Shown: positions 51,487 through 60,935, counted from the first letter of the stretch. The stretch is DNA of 64,000 nucleotides from an uncultured Dehalococcoidia bacterium (GCA_951813255.1 OX638353.1:1860001-1924000); one strand, 5' to 3'. Notes: a model not told the origin generated them from the letters alone. Numbers and translations are program-made.

Positions 51487-52599
51487 CTATCGAATTCGGC
51501 CTCGGCCTTCCACTTCCCACACCTCTTCGAGCAAGCCTCCACGCAGGGCAAACAGGTGGGAGTGAAGGTGCACCGTGGTGTCATTATGCCCCGACACCAA
51601 CTCTACCTTGTCGCCGGGCCGGAGTTGCTGGCTGTCGCTGTCGGTGAGGTTCACGCTCAGATGCTCGTCGGACACGCTCCGCACCTGCACACCCGGCATC
51701 CCCACGATTTCCGGTGGCCACTGGTCGGTGGAGATCCCCTTCATGCCACAGTCCAGCACGGCCCTGTCCGTCGCAGCGCGGCTGACTACAGTAGTGAGTA
51801 TAGTTCCCGCCACCTGGAAGTCGTCCATGACCCGGCGGTAGGCCGCGTCCATTAAGACGTAGGAACCGGCTTGCACCTCGGTGATGCCGGGGTAGTCGCC
51901 GGTGATATTGTAGGTCCCAGTGCCTCCAGAGCTCACGATGTCGCACGATATCCCCTCGCGACGTATGGCCTCGGCGGTACTCACCACCTGCTCCATGGCC
52001 TGCCGCGCCCGCAGCGTCTTGTCCTCGCGGTCGGCCACTGCCTGAAGGTGCCCTTCATACCCGCAGATGCCCCGGAGCTCCAAGTTGGGAGAGCGAGAGA
52101 CGACCCGCGCCAACCCCACTGCGGGTTCGCCCGGGTCGACGCCACAGCGGTTCTGACCGCAGTTCACGTCCACCAGTATGCCGAGGGTCGTGCCAGCAGT
52201 CACCGCTGCTTCGGAGAGGTCGCCAGCGTTGCCAGCGTCGTCTACCGTCACCAGGAGATTTGTGCGTTGGGCCAGCGCCACCAGCCGTTGGATTTTCGCC
52301 CGTCCCAGCACCTCGTAGGTGATGAGGATGTCCTTCACGCCACCGTCGGCCATGGCCTCGGCCTCGCCCAGCTTCTGACAGCAGACACCCACGGCCCCAG
52401 CCGCTATCTGTTTGCGCGCGATGGTGGGGCACTTGTGGTGCTTCATATGGGGCCGCAGTCCGGCGGGTTTGTCGCGGAAATAGACCGCCATCTTCTCGAT
52501 GTTGGCCTCCATGATATCGGTGTCCACCAGAAAGGCTGGCGTGTCCAGTTCATTCTTCGGGGTACCAGGCGTGATGGTGCTCAGTTGCCCTTCCAACAT
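51487..52599 (-). CDS. DSD1/D-threonine aldolase-family PLP enzyme
   Basis: 370 residues of alanine-racemase-like fold type III. RPHMKHHKCPTIA contains the PLP-binding Lys, VDVNCGQNRCGVDPGE and ISCDIVSSGGTGTYNITGDY are phosphate-binding segments, and the C-terminal VSGHNDTTVHLH supplies the metal site. The HxD form resembles D-threonine aldolase (His-x-Asp) rather than D-serine dehydratase (His-x-Cys). Expected reaction: D-beta-hydroxy amino acid to glycine plus aldehyde. The ATG follows GGAGGTGACAC. It is divergent from ridA across 154 bp. Confidence 0.9.
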   Translation of the reverse strand: MLEGQLSTITPGTPKNELDTPAFLVDTDIMEANIEKMAVYFRDKPAGLRPHMKHHKCPTIARKQIAAGAVGVCCQKLGEAEAMADGGVKDILITYEVLGRAKIQRLVALAQRTNLLVTVDDAGNAGDLSEAAVTAGTTLGILVDVNCGQNRCGVDPGEPAVGLARVVSRSPNLELRGICGYEGHLQAVADREDKTLRARQAMEQVVSTAEAIRREGISCDIVSSGGTGTYNITGDYPGITEVQAGSYVLMDAAYRRVMDDFQVAGTILTTVVSRAATDRAVLDCGMKGISTDQWPPEIVGMPGVQVRSVSDEHLSVNLTDSDSQQLRPGDKVELVSGHNDTTVHLHSHLFALRGGLLEEVWEVEGRGRIR

Positions 52600-52753
52600 G
52601 TGTCACCTCCATGCGTCACCTAGGACGGGCTTCGGCTGGCCGCATGATATGGGGGCAGCTATATGGGGTCAAGGCGCAGCCGGTCTCCCATCGGCTATAA
52701 TGCAGGCAGCAGTCTCTCGAACCCTTGACCACTCATCTCATCTGGAGGATGCC

Positions 52754-53167
52754 ATGCCCACCGAACGACGAACAATCAATCCCGAAGGCGTGCCTGCTCC
52801 CATCGGGGCTTACTCTGCAGTGGTGCAAGCCAACTGTGGCCGGGTCGCCTATCTGGCAGGACAGGTGGCCTTGGACGCAGACGGGAACCTGGTGGGCGCA
52901 GGCGACGTTGGCGCCCAGACCAAGCAGGTCTTCCACAACCTAGGCAAAGCACTGGAAGGCATTGGCGCGTCTTTCAGTGACGTGCTCGAGTTCACCAGCT
53001 ACCTCGTGGGCCGTGAGGCAGTCCAACCCTTTATCGCAGCCCGCAGCGAGATATTCCCCAGCCTGTTCCCCAACGGCGACTACCCCGCCAACACCCTGCT
53101 GGTCATCGACGGCTTGGTGCGTGAAGACCTGCTTGTGGAGGTCAAGGCGGTGGCCGCCCTTCCTTAG
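52754..53167 (+). CDS. RidA/YjgF-family enamine/imine deaminase
   Basis: 137 residues: INPEGVPAPIGAYSAVVQAN, VAYLAGQVALDADGNLVGAG, QTKQVFHNLGKALEGIGASF and PANTLLVIDGLVREDLLVEV with a late Glu. RidA proteins hydrolyse reactive enamine intermediates released by PLP enzymes. Being divergently paired with a PLP-dependent aldolase/dehydratase suggests it cleans up that enzyme's products. The ATG has GGAGG six bases upstream. Confidence 0.92.
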   Translation: MPTERRTINPEGVPAPIGAYSAVVQANCGRVAYLAGQVALDADGNLVGAGDVGAQTKQVFHNLGKALEGIGASFSDVLEFTSYLVGREAVQPFIAARSEIFPSLFPNGDYPANTLLVIDGLVREDLLVEVKAVAALP

Positions 53168-53198
53168 GGGCCTACGGATTCACCGACCAATGGCTCCT

Positions 53199-55964
53199 TC
53201 ATTGCAGGCTTGCAGCAGGTTCGTCGCGTGAGCCACCTGCCTCTAAGCTTTCGAGTGCTGCGACAGCCACCGTGTATGTGCCTACGCTTTCCTTATAGGC
53301 GGTCACCTCTACCTGATAGACCTTGGATGCTTGCGCATCCCACTCGATGGAAATGTTGCCCTCGGGATCGAATTCAGGATCGTAACACCGGCCCTTGACC
53401 CAGCCAGGCTTGGCCAGATTGACACAAAACGACTTTAGCGTTTCCCCTTTCACTTCCAAACGGTATAGGCCATCTTTCTCCAACTCGATCGTGAAATAGT
53501 CGACGCCATGATCTTCCTCGATCACACCCCGCACGACTTGGTCCAAAGATATGTCCGCCGTGGAGTCCTCCTCGTCCTCGGCGTCTCCTTCAATCGAGGC
53601 GACGGTAGCTGTATATGTTCCACTGTCGCCTCCGAAGTTCTGTACAGCAAAGTAGTATTCATCGGAGTCAGGCGCAATCCAGATTATCTCGGGGCCGGAG
53701 GGCGCCCGCCTGCGGGCCTTCCATTTCCTGAGCTGTTGCTCCTTTCCGTCCCAGTCATATACAGTGATGCTGCTCTTGGGGAGGGAGTGGTGCAGGACAC
53801 TCATCCTATAGGACTGGCCCTTTTCTGCCTGGAACCGGAAATAGTCAAAATCAAACACATAGTCAAGTGTGCCAGCAGCAACCTGTCCAACTGTCAGGTC
53901 AGTAGCCTCCGACGGACCGTCGCCGTGGTCGTCCTCGAACGCCTTCACGGAGAAAGCGAAAGCCCCTCCGTGAAGGCTCCGGAAGAGGTCTAGCAATACT
54001 TCCTTGCGGTCCTCGGAGGTATGTTTCGCAAAGGTAAGATAAAGCTCTTCATCGGTGGGAAGGGTCAGTGCGTCTTCACGGAGCAGAGACGTACTGTACT
54101 TGTACGAAGGCTGGTATAATTCCTTGAGCCCATTCCCCATCGCCTCTTCTCCAATGACCTCGAATATCCCGAGCAGCAAGGCTTCTCCCATGAAATAGTG
54201 GCACTGATCCCACCGAGTTAGAAACTTCCTAGTGTACTCCATATGCCTTATGTTCTCATATCCGGTACAGACAGACTCCAACGTAACCTTGCGGTCGGTA
54301 TAGGGCTGTACACCCATCCGGTCACGGACGTATGTCGACATGAATTCGGCCCCACCTTCTACCATCCACGTCTGTCGAAAATTGCCGTTGAAGTAGTAAT
54401 GGGCCATCTCGTGGGCCAGAGCAGGCACACTTCCATCGGACCTCCTTGCCACCGTTATGTAGGATCCGAAGGAAGAAGTAGAGGAGGAAGCATCAACTAC
54501 ACTGATGACGACTTCCCTGGAGGGGAATGGCGCTTGCAGGAAGCCCTCCATCGTGAGCGCGATGTCTTCAACTGTAGTAATCAAGTCTTCGCCAGACGGT
54601 GCTGGCGTCATGTGGATCACGGTGATATTCGTTTCACCCGCCAACGGCAAGGAAATGGTCTTGCTCTCTATGTGATCCCCCTTACGCAGTACGTCATATG
54701 TGTGGCCAAAATTAGCCGTCACCGGCAACACACGAGCAGCGCCGGTCGGAGGGTAAACGGCTACGAGGACCAGGGCATCGGTGATTCCCGCGTTGACTAA
54801 GGGTAATGAAAGAAATTCCGACAAGCCGCTCGGACCCGTTCGATGTGCATCGATCAAGACTTCCATCATATGAATATCTTTCGCCTCGAGAGAATGCAGA
54901 AACGGCATTTTCGCTATCCGCAGAGCAGACGACTCGTCTCCACTCCTGTCCGCGATCATGTGACGGAAACGCCTCACCACATACGCAAAATCACTCCAAC
55001 TCAGGGGACCCCTCGGGCGGGATGTGTCATGGGGTCCCGGTCGCACTGGGGCCGCAGGCCCCTCCATCACCCAAGGCAAGGACATTAGCGCTTCAAGTAG
55101 TTCGGGCGATTCCACGGCTAGTGCCTGCAACTCCCGCAGCAAATGCTTTTCATCCAGTCCGATTCCATCCTCAACCCAAGGCAGGCGGAACACCGCCATC
55201 TCAACAAGATCGCTGGATTCGACAGTCTCCAAGAAGGGCAGCAATAGGATATCCGCTATCAGTCCATCGTCTTGAACGCTCGGTCTGGCGGCGATTTTCT
55301 TCAGTTCCTCCAGAAGATCGACCTCTACCTGAGTGAGGCCATCTTTCAGCCAGGACTCCAACATCAAGCGCCGGAACCCTTGTCGCGATGTTGATGCCAG
55401 ACCGACAAGAAGGGCGACACCCCGTCCTTCCAATCCGGAAAGGCCGTCCTCTACCCATGCCAACCCTGCTATCTCACCCACTGGTGAAGGCGGTGGGGTA
55501 GCGGATGTGGGCTCCGAAGGTGGTGTAGCGGGAGAGCCATCAGGCAATGGAGTGGTGGTGGGAGTGGGTTCCGGGAGTGCACCCGCCGCAGGAGAGGTCT
55601 CGGGCGGCGGCGTGACATCAGGTATAGGTTCAGGATTTGGAGTAGGAGTCGCAGTATGAGCCGCCTCCGGGGTAGTCGTGGGGGCGTGAGCCAGTTCCGG
55701 GGTGTGTATGAAGGTGGCAGTGGGTATGGGAACTGGCGCAACTAAGGTGGGGCCCAGTGTGGCTCTCGGCACGCGAGTTGCCGTGGCCGTGGCGAGAGAT
55801 TCCGCTGCCGGAGCATCAGTCCCGCCCAAAGGAGCTATGGGCTGCGGCCGACCGTCGCATGCCATCAGCATAATAGCTATCACGAGCACCAACATTCCCA
55901 TGGACGCCGCCCTGCGAATGGGCTTGGGGCCATTGCGCAGCTCTCTTCTTGCGACCTTTGTCAT
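53199..55964 (-). CDS. Lipoprotein with WVEDG repeats, gluzincin peptidase domain and two PPC-like domains
   Basis: About 921 residues from ATG 55964; a TTG at 56054 is a longer option. The signal ends in IAIMLMAC (lipobox). A Pro/Thr/Ala linker runs for about 110 residues. Then come four or more degenerate repeats of roughly 45 residues: LAWVEDGLSGLE, ESWLKDGLTQVE, LPWVEDGIGLDE and LPWVMEGP. The peptidase centre VPALAHEMAHYYFNGNFRQT-WMVEGGAEFM carries HExxH and the downstream Glu of peptidase-MA-type gluzincins. The C-terminus has two PPC-like beta domains (ATDLTVGQVAAGTLDYVFDF; DYFTIELEKDGLYRLEV). It is probably an outer-surface protease; the target is unknown. Its DNA is AT-richer than its neighbours. 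Confidence 0.75.
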   Translation of the reverse strand: MTKVARRELRNGPKPIRRAASMGMLVLVIAIMLMACDGRPQPIAPLGGTDAPAAESLATATATRVPRATLGPTLVAPVPIPTATFIHTPELAHAPTTTPEAAHTATPTPNPEPIPDVTPPPETSPAAGALPEPTPTTTPLPDGSPATPPSEPTSATPPPSPVGEIAGLAWVEDGLSGLEGRGVALLVGLASTSRQGFRRLMLESWLKDGLTQVEVDLLEELKKIAARPSVQDDGLIADILLLPFLETVESSDLVEMAVFRLPWVEDGIGLDEKHLLRELQALAVESPELLEALMSLPWVMEGPAAPVRPGPHDTSRPRGPLSWSDFAYVVRRFRHMIADRSGDESSALRIAKMPFLHSLEAKDIHMMEVLIDAHRTGPSGLSEFLSLPLVNAGITDALVLVAVYPPTGAARVLPVTANFGHTYDVLRKGDHIESKTISLPLAGETNITVIHMTPAPSGEDLITTVEDIALTMEGFLQAPFPSREVVISVVDASSSTSSFGSYITVARRSDGSVPALAHEMAHYYFNGNFRQTWMVEGGAEFMSTYVRDRMGVQPYTDRKVTLESVCTGYENIRHMEYTRKFLTRWDQCHYFMGEALLLGIFEVIGEEAMGNGLKELYQPSYKYSTSLLREDALTLPTDEELYLTFAKHTSEDRKEVLLDLFRSLHGGAFAFSVKAFEDDHGDGPSEATDLTVGQVAAGTLDYVFDFDYFRFQAEKGQSYRMSVLHHSLPKSSITVYDWDGKEQQLRKWKARRRAPSGPEIIWIAPDSDEYYFAVQNFGGDSGTYTATVASIEGDAEDEEDSTADISLDQVVRGVIEEDHGVDYFTIELEKDGLYRLEVKGETLKSFCVNLAKPGWVKGRCYDPEFDPEGNISIEWDAQASKVYQVEVTAYKESVGTYTVAVAALESLEAGGSRDEPAASLQ

Positions 55965-56212
55965 TATCAGGGCCAGGTCAGCTATCACTATTCCGCTATT
56001 ACGATAAGCTACCATCTTGAGAAGTATGGCAATGAAACTTGCCAGATATTCCAAATCTACCTACCTAACTTAATGCTCGTGTCAAGGCCTTGAACTACGA
56101 CAAATTCTGTTGACACCGCGCAGCGTCCCGCCTTAACGTGGAGGCCTCATACATGCCATCGCTGAGAGCCCCAGTCTCGTTTGCCCCCACTTCTTCTATT
56201 TGGAGGTAAGTC

Positions 56213-57643
56213 ATGAGCCAGGCCATCTCAGACCGTTACGGACTTCCTCTCAGCACTTCCTCCCCGGTGGCCGCCGAGCACTACGTAGACGCCATAGATG
56301 CCATCATCTCCCAGACCTACGGAGCCGGACGGCATTTGGGCATGGCGGTTGAGGCCGACGACGGCTTCGCCATAGGTCATGCTACCTTGGCCTTGGCCAG
56401 CATGTTTGGCTACGACCCGGTGAAGGCAAAGGGCCACCTAGCCGAGACCCACGCCCGGGCCAAGGGCCTCTCCCGCCGGGAAGAGCAACAGATCGCCATC
56501 TTCGACACCTGGATAAACGGCAACAGTCCTCGAGCCTTACAACTCATACGGGATCACCTCAAGGACTTCAGCCGCGACATCGTGCTTTTGCGTCTCGCCC
56601 AACGCCTTTTTGTCGCCGGGTGCAGCGGCAGCGGGGTGGCCCACTACCCGCCCGACTTCTACAACATGATGAAGTCCGTGGAGTCGGACTACGGCGACGA
56701 TTGGGCCTTCCAAGGCCAGTTCGCTTGGGCCACCCACGAGATTGGCATGCTGGACGAGGGCCTGCGGCTAGCCCAGCGTTCCCTTGAACTTCGCCCCACG
56801 AACGCCGTCGCCGCCCACTCGGTGGCCCACGTCTTCTACGAGCGGGCTGACTACTCCTCTGGGGCCAACTTCCTAGGCGACTGGCTAACCGGATATGACC
56901 GCCGCGTGGCCTATCATGTACACCTGTCATGGCATCAAGCCCTGTTCCAATTGGGCATGGGACGCTACCAACAGGTGGCAACCCTCTACGAGAACGACAT
57001 TCGCCCATCTGTGACGGCCTGCGATGCCAACTCCCTGGCCGACAGCGCATCGCTGATGTGGCGCTGGTTCCTCTACACCGGCAGCTACTCGCCCTTCCCT
57101 TGGGCGGAGTTGAGGGACCAAGCCGACGCCGCCGTGCAGAACCCCGGCCTGCCCTTCCGAGACGGCCATGCCGCCATGGCCTTCGCCGCCGCCGGGGACC
57201 AGGATGGCGTTGCCCGCGTCGTCGAGGGCTGGCGCGCCATGGCCAACAAAGGCAACACCCTAGCAGCCGAGGCGGCCCTGCCCCTGATGGAAGGCATCAG
57301 CGCCTTCGCTGAGGGCGAGTACGCCCAAGCCGCCTCCCTCCTCAAGGGTGTCCAGCCCCAGCTTCCGCGCATCGGAGGCAGCCACGCCCAGCATGAGGTC
57401 TTCGAGGACACCTTGCTGGAAGCCTGCCTGCGCGCCGAGCAGTACGACGACGCCCAGACCCTCCTCCAAACCCGCCTAGGCCGCCGTCCCTCCATCCGAG
57501 ACGAGTTCTGGCTGGGCCGGGCCCAGAGTGCCACGAGTCAGCCCAGTGCATCCAACACTTTGGCATCAGTCCGGGAGCGGTGGCAGACGGCGGACGCGGA
57601 TAGCCCGGAGGTGGTAGCGGTAGAACGATTGGCGGGCGGGTAG
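56213..57643 (+). CDS. TPR protein, TTC38-like
   Basis: 476 residues. HLGMAVEADDGFAIGHATLA with helical hairpin repeats, FQGQFAWATHEIGMLDEGLR and LAQRSLELRPTNAVAAHSVA are tetratricopeptide units. The central HVFYERADYSSGANFLGDWL and YHVHLSWHQALFQLGMGRY match the TTC38 family of predicted TPR proteins of unknown function. There is no signal peptide. The ATG follows GGAGGTAAGTC. It is divergent from the gluzincin lipoprotein gene and stands alone. Confidence 0.8.
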   Translation: MSQAISDRYGLPLSTSSPVAAEHYVDAIDAIISQTYGAGRHLGMAVEADDGFAIGHATLALASMFGYDPVKAKGHLAETHARAKGLSRREEQQIAIFDTWINGNSPRALQLIRDHLKDFSRDIVLLRLAQRLFVAGCSGSGVAHYPPDFYNMMKSVESDYGDDWAFQGQFAWATHEIGMLDEGLRLAQRSLELRPTNAVAAHSVAHVFYERADYSSGANFLGDWLTGYDRRVAYHVHLSWHQALFQLGMGRYQQVATLYENDIRPSVTACDANSLADSASLMWRWFLYTGSYSPFPWAELRDQADAAVQNPGLPFRDGHAAMAFAAAGDQDGVARVVEGWRAMANKGNTLAAEAALPLMEGISAFAEGEYAQAASLLKGVQPQLPRIGGSHAQHEVFEDTLLEACLRAEQYDDAQTLLQTRLGRRPSIRDEFWLGRAQSATSQPSASNTLASVRERWQTADADSPEVVAVERLAGG

Positions 57644-57656
57644 CGGGGCGAGAACG

Positions 57657-58139
57657 TCAGTCAGTGGCCGGAGTGCTTTCTACCTCCGGCCACACACGCA
57701 CCTTCTGCTCCCCGTCCTCGATGGCCACATACGCCGCTGAACTCACGTCCACCGCAAACAGGTGAAATTCTTCGTCCGCGGACAGTTCGTAGCCTAATTC
57801 ACGCCGCACCGCCTCCAAATAGGTCCGCTTGACCTCCGGGGACTGCACGTCTTCGGCGCGGCCGTAGAGTTTGACCTCGCCCTCAGTGCCGTCCTTATTG
57901 GTGACGATGGTTTGTACGGTGATCCGTGAATCTCGGAGGAGATCAAGGGCCTTCCGGGAGCGATAGCTCATCCCAAGGTAGAGCGCTCCATCAACTATCA
58001 ACGGCTCAACCTGCGAAATGCGGGGCCAGCCGTCGCGTCGCAGGGTACCCACCAGCACAAGGCCATGACGCTGAAACCTCTCCTCGGCCAAGCTAGCCAA
58101 GTCGGGGGCTGACTGCTTGAACTGGCTCCAGTTCATCAC
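57657..58139 (-). CDS. Pyridoxamine 5'-phosphate oxidase-family protein
   Basis: 160 residues with the split-barrel flavin-binding fold: LASLAEERFQRHGLVLVGTL, RRDGWPRISQVEPLIVDGAL-YLGM, KALDLLRDSRITVQTIVTNK. Members bind FMN, F420 or heme; the cofactor cannot be set from sequence alone. The start is GTG 58139 (or ATG 58136) behind GGAGGCCG. It is convergent with the TPR gene. Confidence 0.85.
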   Translation of the reverse strand: MMNWSQFKQSAPDLASLAEERFQRHGLVLVGTLRRDGWPRISQVEPLIVDGALYLGMSYRSRKALDLLRDSRITVQTIVTNKDGTEGEVKLYGRAEDVQSPEVKRTYLEAVRRELGYELSADEEFHLFAVDVSSAAYVAIEDGEQKVRVWPEVESTPATD

Positions 58140-58485
58140 CGGCCTCCATCAGCCTCATATCACGCTATTAAGGGCCGGACCCACGACAAAAACTGTTGCG
58201 CCATCTACCCCGTCGGCCCTACTCTCGATATACGTGAGGGGATTCCACTCAAGGTTTCCGGATCCCACTTTATCCCAAGAGGTCCAGTTTCGCAGAGTGA
58301 CTCAAAATGCGACCTCAGGGAACTCTCCAACCACGCCGAGGAAATGTGCGGAAATCAACGGGAAATGGCCGAGAGAAACAATTTTCCCATACGGCGACAA
58401 GCACAAAACGGTGCTGCCACTCTTCCGCCCTCAAAATCATAGCTGGCCCCTAGCCGTAACGAAGGCATGATTGCGGCCAATGAGA

Positions 58486-58568
58486 CCACTTCCAGCTACG
58501 AAAGTGGCCGCCGCTCAGCTACGGCCTAGCGGCAACCGCACCAGTTGGTCAGCTACAAAAAGACCCAA
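58486..58568. other. Three successive hairpins, each with an AGCTAC loop
   Basis: CCACTT-CCAGCTACGA-AAGTGG (58486-58507), GCCGCT-CAGCTACGGCCT-AGCGGC (58510-58533) and TTGGTC-AGCTACAAAAA-GACCCAA (58545-58568, one bulge) follow one another. CAGCTAC begins at 58493, 58516 and 58550. This lies in the 458-bp stretch 58140-58597 that has no recognisable gene. It could be a structured RNA or a set of protein-binding elements. Confidence 0.45.
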
Positions 58569-58597
58569 TATCACCTGCTCCAACGCGGCTTTGGCCG

Positions 58598-60025
58598 CTA
58601 AATCGGGGCGCGCCTTTGGTGCCAGCCAGCCTGTTGCTCGTAGGCATGGGCTACCTGGAGCAGCAAGCCATCCTCGAAGGGACGGCCCGCAAGTTGGAGT
58701 CCCACAGGCAGGTCCTTGCCATCGATGTTGGCGAAGCCGCAGGGCACCGAAAGGGCAGGGACGTTGGCGAGGTTGAAGACGCCTGTGAGGCTGCGCCGGC
58801 CAGCCATGCGCTGCACAGCCTGCTCCTTGTTCTTCAAGCCCGCTTGGGTTGGAATGATGGGTGCCGGTTCCGAGGAACTGGGCAGGGCCAGTACATCGAA
58901 CCGCTGCAGCAAATCGAGGGTCGCTTGGCGTATCAGGTCCCGCATCTTCTGGGCCCGGTAGTATATCTGAGCGGGCAGCAGAGCCCCAGTGAGGAAGTCG
59001 ATTTGGACGTTGCGGTCGTAGTCACCAATGCGGGTCCTTATCCACTCGTGGTGCAGGGAAGCGCTCTCCACAGCCAGCACGGCGCGGGTCACGGCTGCGG
59101 CACGGTCCATGAGGGGGATGCTGACCTCCTCCAAAGTCGCTCCCATCTCGCCGAGCGAGGCTACGGCCGAGGAAACCAGGTTCTTGACTTGGGGGTTAAT
59201 GTAATCGGCATCAATGGCATCCCGAAGCACACCTACGCGCACGCCTCTCAGGTCACCCTGGCCTAGAATGGCACGGTAGTCAGGCACGGAGACCTGCGCC
59301 GAGTGGGGGTCGTTGGGGTCGTGACCTGCTATGGCCTGCAGGGTGATGGCGCAGTCTTCCACGGTTCGGGAGATGGGACCGCCTATGTCCATGGACCAGG
59401 ATGCCCCCAGCATGCCGTAGCGGCTGACCAGACCCCATGTGGGCCGGATGCCCACGAGGCCACAGTTATTGGCGGGATTGCGTATGGAGCCTCCGGTATC
59501 CTCTCCCAGCGATGTGGCACAGAGGAAGGCGGCTGTTGCAGCGCCCGAACCACTGCTGGAGGTGCCGGGATGGCGCGCCACGTCCCAAGGGTTGTGGGGC
59601 TGCCCATAGGGGTGGTACACGCTGTTGCCCGTGGCGAACTCGCTCATGTTGAGCTTGCCCAGCAGGATGCCTCCGGCCTGTCGCAGGCGGGCTACCACCG
59701 TGGCATCTTCACTAGGCACAAAGTCAGAGAGCAGAGTGGAGCCACCGGTAGTCAGCAGGCCCTTCGTCCAGAACTGGTCCTTCACTGCGAAGGGCACCCC
59801 ATGAAGCAGCCCCAACGCCCCACCACGAGACACGGCCTGCTCGGCCTCACGGGCCGCTGCCATTGCCTCGTCGCCACACACGGTGATGTAGCTATTCAGT
59901 TGGCTGTCCACCGCACCGATGCGCTCCAGATAGGCTTGCGTGGCCTCCACAGGAGAGACTTCCTTGCTTCGTATGCTCTGCGCCAAGGCAGTGGCCGACA
60001 GGAAGGGGATGTCATTCGGACTCAC
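58598..60025 (-). CDS. Amidase signature-family hydrolase (GatA-like)
   Basis: 475 residues. The Ser-cisSer-Lys triad is visible: Lys in VPFAVKDQFWTKG, cis-Ser in GTSSSGSGAATAAF, and nucleophile Ser in GEDTGGSIRNPANNCG. A GatA-like relation is supported by a small GatC-like gene two bases upstream. No gatB is present, so this is more likely a stand-alone amidase with a GatC/AtzG-type helper than the tRNA amidotransferase. The GTG start follows GGAGGAATAGCC. Confidence 0.92.
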   Translation of the reverse strand: MSPNDIPFLSATALAQSIRSKEVSPVEATQAYLERIGAVDSQLNSYITVCGDEAMAAAREAEQAVSRGGALGLLHGVPFAVKDQFWTKGLLTTGGSTLLSDFVPSEDATVVARLRQAGGILLGKLNMSEFATGNSVYHPYGQPHNPWDVARHPGTSSSGSGAATAAFLCATSLGEDTGGSIRNPANNCGLVGIRPTWGLVSRYGMLGASWSMDIGGPISRTVEDCAITLQAIAGHDPNDPHSAQVSVPDYRAILGQGDLRGVRVGVLRDAIDADYINPQVKNLVSSAVASLGEMGATLEEVSIPLMDRAAAVTRAVLAVESASLHHEWIRTRIGDYDRNVQIDFLTGALLPAQIYYRAQKMRDLIRQATLDLLQRFDVLALPSSSEPAPIIPTQAGLKNKEQAVQRMAGRRSLTGVFNLANVPALSVPCGFANIDGKDLPVGLQLAGRPFEDGLLLQVAHAYEQQAGWHQRRAPI

Positions 60026-60027
60026 GG

Positions 60028-60228
60028 CTATTCCTCCTTCCAGCTTCTGAGGTGGGGCGGTATTACCGACAGGGGTTCCACACTCACTAGTTCAGGCAGG
60101 TCAACGCCATCAATCAGGTCGCGAATGGCGTTGATATTGTGAGTCACCTCGGTCAGTAGCGGCTCCTGCATGTCAATGCCCACCGCCAAGCCCAAGCATT
60201 TCACATCTTCTGGTGTGAGGTCAGCCAT
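60028..60228 (-). CDS. GatC/AtzG-like small partner of amidase
   Basis: 66 residues: LTPEDVKCLGLAVGIDMQEP, LLTEVTHNINAIRDLIDGVD and LPELVSVEPLSVIPP. Two helices plus a Pro-rich tail that reads like the GatC/AtzG segment that wraps around GatA-type amidases. The ATG follows GGAGAGGCC. Stop and next start are two bases apart, so the pair is translationally linked. Confidence 0.78.
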   Translation of the reverse strand: MADLTPEDVKCLGLAVGIDMQEPLLTEVTHNINAIRDLIDGVDLPELVSVEPLSVIPPHLRSWKEE

Positions 60229-60333
60229 GGCCTCTCCTTGTCACGGGATTCAGTGGAGGATGATACCACCTTGATCAGAGCGCCGTTCCAACGGGAGCCT
60301 GGAGAGTCCATCTGGCCAATGCCTGTAGGCCGC

Positions 60334-60774
60334 CTAGGCAGAGGGCGACTCGGAAGCGGCGTCCTTGGGAGGGACGGACTGGACGACCTTAAGGGGCAAG
60401 GTCCTCACCTCCATGCCGTCCACCAGCCACGACACGGAGTAATCGCCAAACTTGGGGAAAGTGAGCCCCTGCAACGCCAACGCGATGCGATTAGTTCGAT
60501 AGTTGTAGCCAAGTTGAGGGGCTTCCACGGGCATGTCCAGATCGATCGCCGGCATCACGGGGACGCCATCAGCATCCACAATGTGGATCCCCACCTGCTT
60601 CCGACCCCTCTCTGCTTCCGCCCGGGTAAAGCTGAACGCTGCCACGGCGTACATGGCATGATGTCGAACAGGCACCTCCGCAGCATGAATCGTATCCAGT
60701 CCCACTCCAACAGCCGTCAGCTTCGGCCCGCTGGTGTCGGCGTAATCACAGAGAAATGCGAAAGCGACTTCCAT
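60334..60774 (-). CDS. DUF6941-family protein
   Basis: About 146 residues. MEVAFAFLCDYADTSGPKLT-AVGVGLDTI, FSFTRAEAERGRKQVGIHIV, and YSVSWLVDGMEVRTLPLKVV are typical of this conserved family of unknown function, which probably has a beta-sandwich fold. The start is set at the conserved MEVAFAFLCD; a GTG/ATG further upstream (60804) would add ten residues. Confidence 0.75.
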   Translation of the reverse strand: MEVAFAFLCDYADTSGPKLTAVGVGLDTIHAAEVPVRHHAMYAVAAFSFTRAEAERGRKQVGIHIVDADGVPVMPAIDLDMPVEAPQLGYNYRTNRIALALQGLTFPKFGDYSVSWLVDGMEVRTLPLKVVQSVPPKDAASESPSA

Positions 60775-60935
60775 CGCGGCCCCGATTGTACCTGCAAGTC
60801 CCATGGGTAGCTAGCACCAATAGTAGGACTGGCGGTTGGATACAGAGGCGAATGGTGCGTTACGGTAGAAGACATCGGCGATTCGGACTATGATGAATCG
60901 CTGAACTCAGGCTATCCTTAACACAGGAGTTGATC

